Below are positions 34,000-43,662 of a stretch of 64,000 nucleotides of DNA, piece by piece (within the stretch, counting starts at the first letter, position 1; the number at the start of each line of letters is the position of its first letter). The position numbers and the translations under genes were made by a program. The notes below the pieces were generated by a model that ran no database searches, was not told the origin of the DNA, and saw only the letters and a program-made list of their open reading frames with translations. This DNA is from CAJXII01 sp965242915 (lineage in GTDB: Bacteria; Campylobacterota; Campylobacteria; Campylobacterales; Arcobacteraceae), in the NCBI GenBank assembly GCA_965242915.1, contig CBDETN010000026.1:62001-126000 (forward strand). Reading direction: 5' to 3'.

Positions 34000-35730
34000 A
34001 TGATGTTGGATAAAAGAATATTAAATTTTTTAGTAATTATTGCCCTTACATTTAGTACTTTTTGGTGGACTTTTTTTATATTTCATTTACCGTTTGAATT
34101 AAATGTAGTTTTAACTGTTATTGTTATTCGAATGCTTGCATCACTTCTTATCTTTAAAGACTATTCATTGAGCTGGTCAAAAGCTTCTCAAAAAACATTT
34201 TTAATTAAGAGTTTTGTGTATATTGTTGCATTTTTAGTTTATCTTCCTATCTTTTATCAAGAAGTTTATACTTATTTTTTAGTTTCTGAGCTGTTTTTAT
34301 ATCTATTTTCTATAAATTTTTTGATGTATTTTTATTATTATTTAACAAATAAAAGTCAAGTTGTTAAAACTAAACAAGTGGTAATTTATGGAGCTGGAAA
34401 AGCTGGTCTCAAGCTTGAAGAGGAATTTGCAAATAGTGAATTTAAGATAAAGTATTTTTGTGATGATGATAGTATAGTGCAAGGTAGAAGTATCGATGGT
34501 GTAACAATTTTATCTAAAGAGCAGCTAAAAATAAAAATCGGAAATGATAATAAATATGATTTATTAGTTATTGCAATGCCTAGTGCACCTAAGAGAAGAA
34601 TAAATGAGATATATGAGAAATTAAATATATATTTTAAAGAGATAAAAGTTTTACCGTCACTTAATGAGATTTTGAGAGATAAAGATTTTTCGGCACAATT
34701 AAAAGATATATCAGTAGAGGATCTACTTGCACGACATCCTGCAGATTTAGATAAAACTATGATATTGTCGTTTATAAAAGATAAAATTGTATTGGTTACT
34801 GGTGCCGGTGGAAGTATTGGTAGTGAGATAGTCAGACAGTGTGTAATATTTGGAGCTCAAAAGATAATATTACTTGACCATAGTGAATTTAACTTATATC
34901 AAATAGAGCAGGAATTAAATCAAAATAATATTATTCCTGTTATGCAGTCAGTTGTAAATAAAGATGATTTACAAAGTACATTTTTAATATATAAGCCTGA
35001 TATTGTAATCCACGCAGCTGCATATAAACATGTGCCGTTGGTTGAAGCTAATATTAGCGAAGCTATTAAGAATAATATAATCGGTACAAAAAATATAATA
35101 GATGTAGCAATTCAGAATAATGTAAAGAAAGTAGTTTTAATATCAACAGATAAAGCAGTACGACCAACCAATGTGATGGGTACTACAAAAAGAATTTGTG
35201 AACTGTATGCTCAAAATTCTAATGGTAATGGTACTGATATAGTAGCTGTTAGATTTGGAAATGTGCTTGGAAGCAGTGGAAGCGTGATACCTAAGTTTAA
35301 AAGTCAAATAGAAAAAGGGCAAAATATAACTGTAACACATCCTGATATTACCAGATATTTTATGCTTATTCCTGAAGCTTGTGAATTGGTGCTTCAAGCT
35401 GGTGCTATCGGGAATGGTGGAGAGATTTTTATTCTTGATATGGGTGAGCCTATAAAGATAGTTGACTTAGCTCAAAAAATGATTGAACTTTCAGGTAGAT
35501 CTGATATAGATATAGAATTTACAGGTCTGCGACCCGGGGAAAAACTCTATGAAGAGCTGCTTATAGATGATACAGATTGTACAACTTCCTATGAATCTAT
35601 AACAGTTGCACGACCAACAAAATATGATATAGACAAATTAAATGCAGATATCCAAGAGCTTGTAAATTGTGAAGATAAAATAGCTGCATTACAAGCCATA
35701 GTACCGGAGTTTAACCATCAACTTAACTAA
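34000..35730 (+). CDS. membrane-bound UDP-GlcNAc 4,6-dehydratase (WbpM/PglF family)
   Basis: A 576-residue enzyme with four N-terminal membrane helices (about 10-125), a CoA-binding-like Rossmann domain (VVIYGAGKAGLKLEEEF, about 130-225), then the SDR catalytic domain. The SDR domain has VLVTGAGGSIGSEIVRQC, AAYKHVPLVE and the active site STDKAVRPTNVMGTTKR, where Met replaces the usual Tyr, as in WbpM and PglF. It makes UDP-4-keto-6-deoxy-GlcNAc, the precursor for D-QuiNAc, D-FucNAc or bacillosamine. Substrates for the WbpV-like SDR and WbpL-type transferase upstream would come from it. ATG at 34000 or 34003. Confidence 0.92.
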   Translation: MMLDKRILNFLVIIALTFSTFWWTFFIFHLPFELNVVLTVIVIRMLASLLIFKDYSLSWSKASQKTFLIKSFVYIVAFLVYLPIFYQEVYTYFLVSELFLYLFSINFLMYFYYYLTNKSQVVKTKQVVIYGAGKAGLKLEEEFANSEFKIKYFCDDDSIVQGRSIDGVTILSKEQLKIKIGNDNKYDLLVIAMPSAPKRRINEIYEKLNIYFKEIKVLPSLNEILRDKDFSAQLKDISVEDLLARHPADLDKTMILSFIKDKIVLVTGAGGSIGSEIVRQCVIFGAQKIILLDHSEFNLYQIEQELNQNNIIPVMQSVVNKDDLQSTFLIYKPDIVIHAAAYKHVPLVEANISEAIKNNIIGTKNIIDVAIQNNVKKVVLISTDKAVRPTNVMGTTKRICELYAQNSNGNGTDIVAVRFGNVLGSSGSVIPKFKSQIEKGQNITVTHPDITRYFMLIPEACELVLQAGAIGNGGEIFILDMGEPIKIVDLAQKMIELSGRSDIDIEFTGLRPGEKLYEELLIDDTDCTTSYESITVARPTKYDIDKLNADIQELVNCEDKIAALQAIVPEFNHQLN

Positions 35731-35749
35731 AATTTAAAAGGATAATAAT

Positions 35750-36157
35750 ATGCTTAAAGAATTTTCAAGGAAACCTGCGTTTTCTTTAATAGAACTGATT
35801 TTTATGATTGTAGTTATTGGGATTATTGCTTCTGTTGCAGTTCCTAAGCTGATGGGTACACGAACAAGTGCGATTGTGTCGTCTTTGAAGCAAGATATAT
35901 CTACAGTAGTGACTTCTGTGCAAAGTTATTATTTGGTTAATGAAAAAATTGATAAAATAAGTGATGCTGTTACACTTAATAGTTTAACTTGGACTATTGA
36001 AGATAAAGAGATTAAATATTTAGAAGGTAACAATGTTTGTGTGAGTATTAAAATAGACGGTGATAATTTGGTATTAACTATAGATGAAGATGCCGGTGAA
36101 ATTTGTCAAAAGCTAAAAGACAGTGCTATAGTCAATGCTAGTTATCCTTTAAAGTAA
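35750..36157 (+). CDS. type II secretion/type IV pilin-like protein
   Basis: A 135-residue prepilin-like protein. The leader ends RKPA, and cleavage before Phe would leave FSLIELIFMIVVIGIIASVAVPKL with the conserved Glu5. Ala replaces the usual Gly at position -1, which prepilin peptidases sometimes accept. Two cysteines (in NNVCVSI and GEICQKL) could form a disulfide in the globular part. AAAAGGA precedes the ATG. No other pilus or secretion gene is nearby, so the system it serves is unknown. Confidence 0.78.
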   Translation: MLKEFSRKPAFSLIELIFMIVVIGIIASVAVPKLMGTRTSAIVSSLKQDISTVVTSVQSYYLVNEKIDKISDAVTLNSLTWTIEDKEIKYLEGNNVCVSIKIDGDNLVLTIDEDAGEICQKLKDSAIVNASYPLK

Positions 36158-36160
36158 GTT

Positions 36161-36691
36161 ATGATTAAAAAGAAAGCTGTATTTATAGACCGTGACGGTG
36201 TGATAAATGTTGAAAAGAATTATCTTTATAAAATAGAAGAGTTTCAATTTATTGATGGTGTTTTTGAATCTTTAAAGTATTTGCAAAATCAAGGTTATCA
36301 GCTTTTTATTATCACAAATCAATCTGGAATAGGGCGTGGATATTATACGCAAGAGGATTTTGATATATTAACTTCTTGGATGTTAAAACAGTTTGAAAAT
36401 AATGATATTAAAATAGCACAAGTAGAATTTTGCCCGCATACTCCAGAGGAAAATTGCAACTGTCGAAAACCACGAACTCTTATGATAGATAATATTTTAA
36501 ATAGTCACAATATAGATTTGGAAAATTCTTGGTTAATAGGTGATAAAAGAAGTGATATTGAGTGTGCCAAAAATGCAAATATACAAAATACTATTCAAGT
36601 GCAAAGCGGACATGATTTTGAGCCAAAAGATTCATCAGCAAATTTTGTAATTACTTCTATTAAAAATATATTTTCAATTATCAAATCATAA
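36161..36691 (+). CDS. gmhB: D-glycero-beta-D-manno-heptose 1,7-bisphosphate 7-phosphatase
   Basis: A 176-residue HAD phosphatase. Motif I is VFIDRDGVIN, motif II is the Thr in FIITNQSGIGRGYYT, motif IV is WLIGDKRSDIECAKNA. The zinc-binding loop CPHTPEENCNCRKP is diagnostic of GmhB. It removes the C7 phosphate in ADP-heptose synthesis for the LPS core. The other three enzymes of the pathway follow directly. Confidence 0.94.
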   Translation: MIKKKAVFIDRDGVINVEKNYLYKIEEFQFIDGVFESLKYLQNQGYQLFIITNQSGIGRGYYTQEDFDILTSWMLKQFENNDIKIAQVEFCPHTPEENCNCRKPRTLMIDNILNSHNIDLENSWLIGDKRSDIECAKNANIQNTIQVQSGHDFEPKDSSANFVITSIKNIFSIIKS

Positions 36692-36715
36692 TAAACTTTT
36701 AGATAAAATCAATAT

Positions 36716-37753
36716 ATGAAGTATAACAATATAGATTTTAATAATAAATCAGTTCTTATAACTGGTGGTGCAGGGTTCATAGGTAGTAACTTAAGTTTTT
36801 ATTTTCAAAAAAATTATCCAAAATGTAAAGTAATAGTTTTTGATAGTTTTAGAAGTGGAGAAACTTTAAGTAATGGTAATTTAAAAAGTTTTGGTCATTA
36901 TAAAAATCTCCTTGGATTTAATGGAATTGTTATAAGTGGTGATATCAATGACAAACAAGCATTAAAAAAGCTGGAAGATGAATATAACTTTGATTATATT
37001 TTTCATCAAGCTGCAATTTCTGATACGACTGCAACTGAACAGGATCTGATGATAAAAACAAATGTAAATGCATTTGAGGATTTATTAAAGATTGCAATTT
37101 CTCATAATGCAAATATGATATATGCCAGTAGTGCAGCTACTTATGGTGATGCACCAAGTCCACAAACAGTAGGATGTGAAAATCCAGGAAATGTATATGG
37201 CTTCAGTAAACTTATGATGGATAATATAGCTAGAAAATATATGATAATAGAAGATAAAAAACAAAAGCGTGATGGAAAATCAATTTCAATAGTTGGCTTG
37301 CGATATTTTAATGTTTATGGTGCAAATGAGTTTTTTAAGAACAAAACAGCATCTACGGTTGTTCAATTTGGTCATCAAATTTTAGCCGGCAAAACACCTC
37401 GGCTTTTTGAGGGAAGTGATAAAATTATAAGAGATTTTATATATATAGAAGATATTATTCAAGCCAATATTAAAGCTTGTGAACCAAAACAGAGCGGTGT
37501 TTATAATGTAGGTACAGCAAAACCTAGAAGTTTTCAAGATATAGCCGATATTCTTCAGGATGAATTAGGTACCTCTTTAGGTACGGATTATATTCCTAAT
37601 CCTTTTGTAGGACAATACCAATTTCATACTGAAGCTGATATTGAAGATACTAAAAAGAATTTAGGATATGAACCGAGATTTACTATGGAAAATGGAATTA
37701 AAGCTTATGTACCAGAGATAAAAAGACTTTATGAAACTGAAGTAAAAACATGA
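36716..37753 (+). CDS. hldD: ADP-L-glycero-D-manno-heptose 6-epimerase
   Basis: A 345-residue SDR. It shows VLITGGAGFIGSNLSFYF, the HldD-specific FHQAAISDTTATEQ, YASSAATYGDA, NVYGFSKLMMD (YxxxK) and GLRYFNVYGANE. It is somewhat longer than the roughly 310-residue E. coli enzyme, mainly through an N-terminal lead and a Lys-rich insert after RKYM. It makes the L,D form of ADP-heptose. The next gene overlaps it by 4 bases (ATGA). Confidence 0.94.
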   Translation: MKYNNIDFNNKSVLITGGAGFIGSNLSFYFQKNYPKCKVIVFDSFRSGETLSNGNLKSFGHYKNLLGFNGIVISGDINDKQALKKLEDEYNFDYIFHQAAISDTTATEQDLMIKTNVNAFEDLLKIAISHNANMIYASSAATYGDAPSPQTVGCENPGNVYGFSKLMMDNIARKYMIIEDKKQKRDGKSISIVGLRYFNVYGANEFFKNKTASTVVQFGHQILAGKTPRLFEGSDKIIRDFIYIEDIIQANIKACEPKQSGVYNVGTAKPRSFQDIADILQDELGTSLGTDYIPNPFVGQYQFHTEADIEDTKKNLGYEPRFTMENGIKAYVPEIKRLYETEVKT

Positions 37754-39201
37754 ATCAACAACCCCTAACCCCTAACCCTTTACCACTAAAACCTAACATA
37801 TTAGTAATTGGTGATTTGATGATAGATCACTATTTATGGGGTCAAACGACGCGTATTTCACCTGAAGCTCCTGTTCAAGTAGTAGATATCAAAAAAGAAA
37901 CAACTGTTTTAGGCGGGGCTGGAAATGTTGTAAATAATCTTGTAGCATTGGGTGCGGATGTGATGGTGATGTCTGTACTTGGAGATGATTTAATTGCCAA
38001 TGAGTTAACCAAAATGTTAGAAGATATAGAAGTTAAACACTTTTTAGTTTTAGATGAAAACAGAAAAACTACAAAAAAAAGTAGAATTATAGCTTCACAT
38101 CAACAAGTAGTACGATATGATATAGAATACAAAGAAGATATAACCTCTGAATGTGAAGCTGTAATCTCAAGAAAGTTTCTTGAAATTGTTGATCAATTTG
38201 ATTTGGTATTATTGTCAGATTATGGTAAAGGTGTGTTGACTGATTCTTTAGTTGCTAAAATTATGTTTGTTTTAAATGGTACTGATACTAAGATTTTAGT
38301 TGACCCTAAAGGTGAAGATTATACAAAATACAGAGGTGCATTTTTACTTACTCCAAATAAAAAAGAAGCTGAAATTGCTTCTGGTATTACCATTAAGGAT
38401 GATGATAGTTTAAAACAGGCATTAAAAAAACTGCATAATATTGCTTCTTTGGAAATACCAATGATTACTTTAAGTGAAGATGGCATTGCTATTTTAGATG
38501 ATAATAATGAAGTTGTAATTAAACCAACAGTAGCAAGGGAAGTTTTTGATGTAACAGGTGCCGGAGATACGGTCTTGGCTAGTTTGGGATATTATTTAGC
38601 TCAAGGTAAAGATATACAAAGCGCTATGGAGTTTGCCAATTTAGCTGCAGGAGTTGTTGTAGGTAAAATAGGTTCGGCAACTGCTACTATTGAAGAGATA
38701 GAAGAGTATAAGTCAAGTTTGCATAAAAGCAGTATTGAGTCGCATATTAAAACTTTTGAGCAAATTGAAAAAACAGTCCAAAGATTGAAAAAACAAAATA
38801 AAAAAATAGTATTTACAAATGGTTGTTTTGATATTTTACATCGTGGTCATGTAAGTTATTTGGATATTGCAAAATCATTTGGCGATGTTTTAATTCTTGG
38901 TCTTAATTCTGATGATAGTGTACGCAGATTAAAAGGTGAAAATAGACCAATTAATTGCGAAGATGATAGAGGATATATTTTAGCTGCATTAGAAAGTGTA
39001 GATTATGTAGTAAAGTTTAGTGAAGATACCCCTTATGACTTAATATCAATTGTTCAACCTGATATCCTTGTAAAAGGCGGGGATTATGAAGGCAAAGAAG
39101 TTGTTGGAAGCTCTATAGCAAAAGAGGTAAAATTAGTTCAATTTATAGATGGTAAAAGTACAACAAAAACAATAAATAAAATTAAGGCAAGCAGATGTTA
39201 G
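37750..39201 (+). CDS. hldE: bifunctional heptose-7-phosphate kinase / heptose-1-phosphate adenylyltransferase
   Basis: A 483-residue fusion. Residues about 14-320 form the PfkB-type kinase (VIGDLMIDHYLWGQTTRISPEAPVQVV, GGAGNVVNN, DVTGAGDTVLA with the catalytic Asp). Residues about 345-480 form the adenylyltransferase (VFTNGCFDILHRGHVSYL with the HxGH motif, VKGGDYEGKEVVG). The first dozen residues (QQPLTPNPLPLKP) are coded by a C-rich repeat unlike the rest of the gene. It overlaps hldD by 4 and gmhA by 7 bases. Confidence 0.95.
   Translation: MNQQPLTPNPLPLKPNILVIGDLMIDHYLWGQTTRISPEAPVQVVDIKKETTVLGGAGNVVNNLVALGADVMVMSVLGDDLIANELTKMLEDIEVKHFLVLDENRKTTKKSRIIASHQQVVRYDIEYKEDITSECEAVISRKFLEIVDQFDLVLLSDYGKGVLTDSLVAKIMFVLNGTDTKILVDPKGEDYTKYRGAFLLTPNKKEAEIASGITIKDDDSLKQALKKLHNIASLEIPMITLSEDGIAILDDNNEVVIKPTVAREVFDVTGAGDTVLASLGYYLAQGKDIQSAMEFANLAAGVVVGKIGSATATIEEIEEYKSSLHKSSIESHIKTFEQIEKTVQRLKKQNKKIVFTNGCFDILHRGHVSYLDIAKSFGDVLILGLNSDDSVRRLKGENRPINCEDDRGYILAALESVDYVVKFSEDTPYDLISIVQPDILVKGGDYEGKEVVGSSIAKEVKLVQFIDGKSTTKTINKIKASRC
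37761..37788 (+). repeat. CCCTAA-type short repeat at the start of hldE
   Basis: CCCCTAACCCCTAACCCTTT lies within the first codons of hldE and reads PLTPNPLP. It is a C-rich telomere-like run in otherwise AT-rich DNA. It may be a small dispersed insertion tolerated in the unstructured N-terminus. Confidence 0.6.
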
Positions 39202-39758
39202 AAACTATAGAACAAGAGTTTGGTTCGCATTTAGATGTAATTCAGAAAGTGGCAGCAACTATGGGGTCAGAATTAGAAACTGCTTCTAAAATGGCTGTTG
39301 ATACACTTAAAGCAGGTAATAAAATATTACTCTTTGGAAATGGGGGAAGTGCAGCTGATGCTCAACATATTGCCGCTGAATTAACGGGAAGATATAAAAG
39401 CGAGAGAAGAGGACTTCCCGGTATTGCACTTACAACTGATACATCTGCATTAACTGCTATTGGAAATGATTATGGTTATGATAGAGTTTTTGACAGGCAG
39501 GTTGAAAGTTTGGCTAATAAAGGTGATTTATTGATAGGGATTTCTACAAGCGGAAATTCTAAAAATGTAGTTAATGCTTTAAAATTAGGACAAGAATTGG
39601 GTTGTAAAACTTTAGGCTTTTCAGGTCGTAATGGCGGAGAGATGAATGATGTATGTGATCTAAACTTGGTAGTGCCGTCAGATAATACTCCTAGAATTCA
39701 AGAGATGCATATTTTATTTGGACACACTATATGCCAAATAATAGATAATAATTTTTAA
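39195..39758 (+). CDS. gmhA: sedoheptulose-7-phosphate isomerase
   Basis: A 187-residue SIS-domain isomerase. It has LLFGNGGSAADAQHIAAELTGRY, GIALTTDTSALTAIGNDYG, LIGISTSGNSKNVVNAL and the catalytic Glu/His segment IQEMHILFGHTICQ. It catalyses the first step of ADP-heptose synthesis. Gene order gmhB-hldD-hldE-gmhA with overlaps indicates one operon for the core heptose. Confidence 0.95.
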   Translation: MLETIEQEFGSHLDVIQKVAATMGSELETASKMAVDTLKAGNKILLFGNGGSAADAQHIAAELTGRYKSERRGLPGIALTTDTSALTAIGNDYGYDRVFDRQVESLANKGDLLIGISTSGNSKNVVNALKLGQELGCKTLGFSGRNGGEMNDVCDLNLVVPSDNTPRIQEMHILFGHTICQIIDNNF

Positions 39759-39773
39759 TTAAAGGTAATAAAA

Positions 39774-40322
39774 GTGAAGATTTTAACAGATGAACAAAAA
39801 CAAATTATATCAGACAGTATTAGAGATATTCCAGATTTTCCAAAGCCTGGGATTATATTTAAAGATATTTCAACACTGTTGAATAATAAAGATGCTTTTA
39901 AATTATTAATGGATCATTTAGAAGCTAGATATAAAGACAGCGGTTTAGATTATATTGCGGCACTTGATGCTCGAGGTTTTATTTTTGGTGCTCCGCTTGC
40001 AGATAGATTGGGAATAGGTTTTGTTCCTATTCGAAAAAAAGGGAAACTTCCAAGTACGACTATTTGTGAAAAATATGAGTTAGAGTATGGATTTGATGAG
40101 CTTGAAATTCATCTTGATGCATTCCATGAGAGAGCCGGTGCAAAAGTGTTAATCATAGATGATCTATGTGCTACTGGTGGAACCGCTGCTGCTGCATGTA
40201 AATTAGTGAGAGATACAAAAGCCGAGCTTGTAGAGATTTGTTTTTTAATGAATCTTAAGTTTTTAGAAGGTGATAAAAAACTAGAAAAGTTTGCACCTGT
40301 TTATAGTGTACTTGATATATAA
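39774..40322 (+). CDS. apt: adenine phosphoribosyltransferase
   Basis: A 182-residue purine salvage enzyme that makes AMP from adenine and PRPP. Motifs: IPDFPKPGIIFKDISTLL near the start, LDARGFIFGAPLADRLG, and the PRPP loop VLIIDDLCATGGTAAAAC. GTG start at 39774 with AAAGG upstream. It follows gmhA by 15 bases and may be cotranscribed with the heptose genes. Confidence 0.94.
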   Translation: MKILTDEQKQIISDSIRDIPDFPKPGIIFKDISTLLNNKDAFKLLMDHLEARYKDSGLDYIAALDARGFIFGAPLADRLGIGFVPIRKKGKLPSTTICEKYELEYGFDELEIHLDAFHERAGAKVLIIDDLCATGGTAAAACKLVRDTKAELVEICFLMNLKFLEGDKKLEKFAPVYSVLDI

Positions 40323-40337
40323 AGTGAAAGGTTGAAA

Positions 40338-41546
40338 TTGAACAATTATATCCCAAAACCATCAAAATTTGATCCTGATGAAAATGGTCATTTTGGCATT
40401 TTTGGTGGTCGTTATGTGCCGGAGACTTTAATGCCTGTTCTTCTAGAACTGGAAAAAGCTTATAGAAAGTATAGATTTGATGAAGATTACTGGGGTGAAG
40501 TCAATGCTTTATTAAAAGATTATGTAGGTCGTCCAAATCCTTTGTATTATGCAAAAAATATAAGTGATGAGATCGGTGCTAAAATTTATCTAAAAAGAGA
40601 AGATTTAAATCATACAGGTGCTCATAAAATAAACAATACTATTGCTCAAGGACTTCTAGCTAAAAGACTTGGAAAAACTAAAGTAATTGCAGAAACAGGA
40701 GCAGGACAGCATGGTGTAGCTACTGCTACAATTGCTGCCTTACTTGGTCTTGAATGTACAGTTTTTATGGGTGCAAAAGATGTGGCTAGGCAAGAACTTA
40801 ATGTATTTCGTATGAAACTTTTGGGTGCTAAAGTTATCTCAGTTGAATCAGGTAGTCGTACACTTAAAGATGCTATGAATGATGCAATTCGTTATTGGGT
40901 TACAAATGCCAGAGATACATATTATATAATTGGTACTGTAGCCGGTCCTCATCCTTATCCTATGATGGTGCGGGATTTTCAAGCTATTATTGGATGGGAA
41001 GCACGCGCACAGTTTTTAGAATTTGAAGGAAAACTCCCTGATGTTGTAGTTGCTTGTATTGGCGGCGGATCAAATGCAATTGGGATGTTTAGTCACTTTT
41101 TAGAAGATGATGAAGTTACCTGTGTGGGTATTGAGGCAGGTGGATTAGGACTTGATACCAATAAACATGGATGCAGTTTAGAAAAAGGAAGTCCAGGGAT
41201 TTTACATGGACAATGTTCGTATTTGCTTCAAGATGAAGATGGGCAGGTTTTAGAAGCACATAGTATCTCTGCCGGTTTAGATTATCCTGGAATTGGTCCT
41301 GAACATTCATACCATAAAGAGTTGCAAACTGTAGAATATGATTCTATTACAGATGATGAAGCACTTGATGCTTTTGTATGGTTAAGTCAAAAAGAAGGAA
41401 TTATTCCTGCGTTTGAGAGTTCTCATGCAATTGCTTATCTAAAAAAAGCCAAAGAAAAACTAAAAGGTAAAACTGTGATAATTAATCTTTCGGGTCGTGG
41501 AGATAAAGATATGATACAAGCTAAAGATATATTGAGCTTTGACTAA
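40338..41546 (+). CDS. trpB: tryptophan synthase beta subunit
   Basis: About 402 residues. It has GHFGIFGGRYVPETLMP, the PLP lysine in REDLNHTGAHKINN, ETGAGQHGVATAT, and the phosphate loop CIGGGSNAIGMF. It condenses indole and serine to tryptophan. Two TTG codons are possible starts; 40338 is preferred because AAAGG (40327-40331) lies six bases upstream, whereas 40332 is too close. No trpA is nearby, so the gene is apart from other trp genes. Confidence 0.94.
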   Translation: MNNYIPKPSKFDPDENGHFGIFGGRYVPETLMPVLLELEKAYRKYRFDEDYWGEVNALLKDYVGRPNPLYYAKNISDEIGAKIYLKREDLNHTGAHKINNTIAQGLLAKRLGKTKVIAETGAGQHGVATATIAALLGLECTVFMGAKDVARQELNVFRMKLLGAKVISVESGSRTLKDAMNDAIRYWVTNARDTYYIIGTVAGPHPYPMMVRDFQAIIGWEARAQFLEFEGKLPDVVVACIGGGSNAIGMFSHFLEDDEVTCVGIEAGGLGLDTNKHGCSLEKGSPGILHGQCSYLLQDEDGQVLEAHSISAGLDYPGIGPEHSYHKELQTVEYDSITDDEALDAFVWLSQKEGIIPAFESSHAIAYLKKAKEKLKGKTVIINLSGRGDKDMIQAKDILSFD

Positions 41547-41549
41547 AAT

Positions 41550-42275
41550 ATGAAACAATTTATTATTAATAATTCTGGTAAAATTGGAACTATATTTATA
41601 GTTTTATTGTTTTCATACCTTGGCTACAACCTTTATAATGCACCAGTAAGTGGATTGGAAAATAAATTTTTATATTTAATGAAAGAATATGGATATATTA
41701 TTCTTTTCTCATGGAGTATCTTAGAGGGTGAATCAGGACTTATCATGGCTGGTTTACTTTGTAGTACTGATGATATGAACTTATATTTAGCTATTTTTGT
41801 AGCTGGTCTTGGCGGGTTTGCCGGTGATCAGATATATTTTTATATAGGAAGATACAATAAATCTTTTGTTCATAGAAAGTTTAAAGGTCAACGAAGAAAA
41901 TTTGCGCTGTCTCATCTTTTACTTAAAAAGTATGGTTGGCCTATTATTTTTGCTCAAAGATATATGTATGGTATGAGAACAATTATCCCTATATCAATTG
42001 GACTGACAAGATATGATGCTAAAACATTTGCATTAATAAACTTAATCAGTGCATGGTGCTGGGGTGCTATTACTATAGTACCTGTTTGGTATTTTGGTGA
42101 AGAGATTTTAGAGATTCTAAAAATAGCTAAAGAACACTGGTATTTTGCAATTCCATTTGCCTTAGGTATTGGCGGTAGTATATATTGGTATTTCCATAAA
42201 GCAACGCAAAAAAGTGATAAAAGAACAATAAGAAATATAGAGAAGGAAGTTCATGCAATTAAATCTAACGACTAA
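41550..42275 (+). CDS. DedA-family membrane protein
   Basis: A 241-residue membrane protein. The family pattern is visible: GYIILFSWSILEGESGLIMAGLL, AGLGGFAGDQIYFYIGRY, FAQRYMYGMRTIIPISIG and a GAITIVPVWYFGEEI helix. DedA proteins are linked to recycling of undecaprenyl phosphate and to membrane lipid translocation. It begins three bases after trpB and overlaps pepA by 23 bases. Confidence 0.85.
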   Translation: MKQFIINNSGKIGTIFIVLLFSYLGYNLYNAPVSGLENKFLYLMKEYGYIILFSWSILEGESGLIMAGLLCSTDDMNLYLAIFVAGLGGFAGDQIYFYIGRYNKSFVHRKFKGQRRKFALSHLLLKKYGWPIIFAQRYMYGMRTIIPISIGLTRYDAKTFALINLISAWCWGAITIVPVWYFGEEILEILKIAKEHWYFAIPFALGIGGSIYWYFHKATQKSDKRTIRNIEKEVHAIKSND

Positions 42276-43644
42276 AGATATAAATACTCAAATTGAGATA
42301 ATATTAGTAAAAAATAAAAAAATAAAATCTGATAAAGAGATTTTAAAACAGTTAAATTTTAAAGGTAATGATGAAGAATGCGTACTTCTTACTGAAGTTA
42401 AAAAGATTTATGTAGGTTGTGAAGATAATAAACATGACAGTATTAGAATTGCAGTCTCTTGTGCTGTACAGAAGCTAAACTCTACCTCTTTTTCTAGTGC
42501 GAAAATAATTTGTAAAGATAACTTAAAAGCTATGGTTGAAGGTTTTGAGTTAGGTAATTATAAATTTGATAAATATAAAAGTAAAAAAGAGAAAACAAAA
42601 GAGAAAGAAATTTATATTCAAGTTGCAAAAATTACAAAAAAAATTCAAAATGAGTTTGAAGAAGCTATAAATATCAGTGAAGCTGTAAATATGGTACGAA
42701 ATATGGTAAATACAGCACCTGATGATTTTTATCCGGATATTATGGCAGTTGAAGCGCAAATGATAGCCAAAGAAGAAAATATAGAGTGTAAAATATATGA
42801 TGAAACATATTTAGAAGAAAATGGTATGAATGCTATGAATGCGGTAGGTCGTGCAAGCAGGCATAAATCAAAACTAATACACCTTACATATAAATGTAAA
42901 AATGCTAAGAAAAAAATTGTACTTGTAGGAAAGGGTTTAACTTACGATAGCGGTGGACTTAGTTTAAAGCCAAGTGATTTTATGACTACTATGAAAAGTG
43001 ATAAGAGCGGCGGTTGTGCTGTTTTAGGAATTATGAGTGTAATCTCTAAATTAAACTTACCATTTGAAGTTCATGGAATCGTAGGTGCTGTTGAAAATAT
43101 GATTGGTGGAGATGCTTTCAAGCCTGATGATGTCTTGCGTGCAAAAAATGGAACTACAATAGAAATTAGAAATACAGATGCTGAAGGGCGGCTTGTGCTT
43201 GCTGATTGTTTATGTTATGCACAAGATGAGATTAAAGATATCGATTATATTTTAGATTTTGCAACTTTAACCGGTGCTTGTGTTGTAGGTGTCGGGCATT
43301 ATACAAGTGGAGTTATGGGAAATAATACTCAATTAAATTATAAGATTGTTCAATCGGCACTAGATTGTGGAGAATTAGCTACATCATTGCCGTTTAACAG
43401 ATATTTGAAAAAAACAATAAAAAGTGAAATAGCTGATATTTGTAATATTGCAAATACAAGATATGGCGGGGCTATTACTGCTGCTATGTTTTTAGAGCAT
43501 TTTATAAAAGATGAAAATAAACAAAAATGGGTTCATATTGATATAGCAGGTCCGGCATTTGTAGAAAGTGCCTGGGGATATAATCCTTATGGTGCAAGCG
43601 GTGCAGGGGTACGATTGGCAATTGAGTTTTTAAAAAGTATATAA
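42253..43644 (+). CDS. pepA: leucyl aminopeptidase (M17)
   Basis: A 463-residue cytosolic metallo-aminopeptidase. The C-terminal catalytic domain carries LVGKGLTYDSGGLSLKPS (metal ligand Lys/Asp), MKSDKSGGCAVLG, and the signature NTDAEGRLVLADCL. The N-terminal domain is divergent, as is usual. The ATG at 42253 lies within dedA. Length fits the family. Confidence 0.93.
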   Translation: MQLNLTTKDINTQIEIILVKNKKIKSDKEILKQLNFKGNDEECVLLTEVKKIYVGCEDNKHDSIRIAVSCAVQKLNSTSFSSAKIICKDNLKAMVEGFELGNYKFDKYKSKKEKTKEKEIYIQVAKITKKIQNEFEEAINISEAVNMVRNMVNTAPDDFYPDIMAVEAQMIAKEENIECKIYDETYLEENGMNAMNAVGRASRHKSKLIHLTYKCKNAKKKIVLVGKGLTYDSGGLSLKPSDFMTTMKSDKSGGCAVLGIMSVISKLNLPFEVHGIVGAVENMIGGDAFKPDDVLRAKNGTTIEIRNTDAEGRLVLADCLCYAQDEIKDIDYILDFATLTGACVVGVGHYTSGVMGNNTQLNYKIVQSALDCGELATSLPFNRYLKKTIKSEIADICNIANTRYGGAITAAMFLEHFIKDENKQKWVHIDIAGPAFVESAWGYNPYGASGAGVRLAIEFLKSI

Positions 43645-43662
43645 TCTTAATCTATATTAGTG

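Noticed and set aside
36692..36715. tRNA or regulatory RNA in short gaps of the heptose operon
   Set aside because: The gap is too short and shows no cloverleaf. I found no convincing tRNA elsewhere in the window by eye.
37761..37788. True telomeric or replication-end sequence
   Set aside because: Only two to three C-rich units inside a coding gene; a chromosome end is not plausible.
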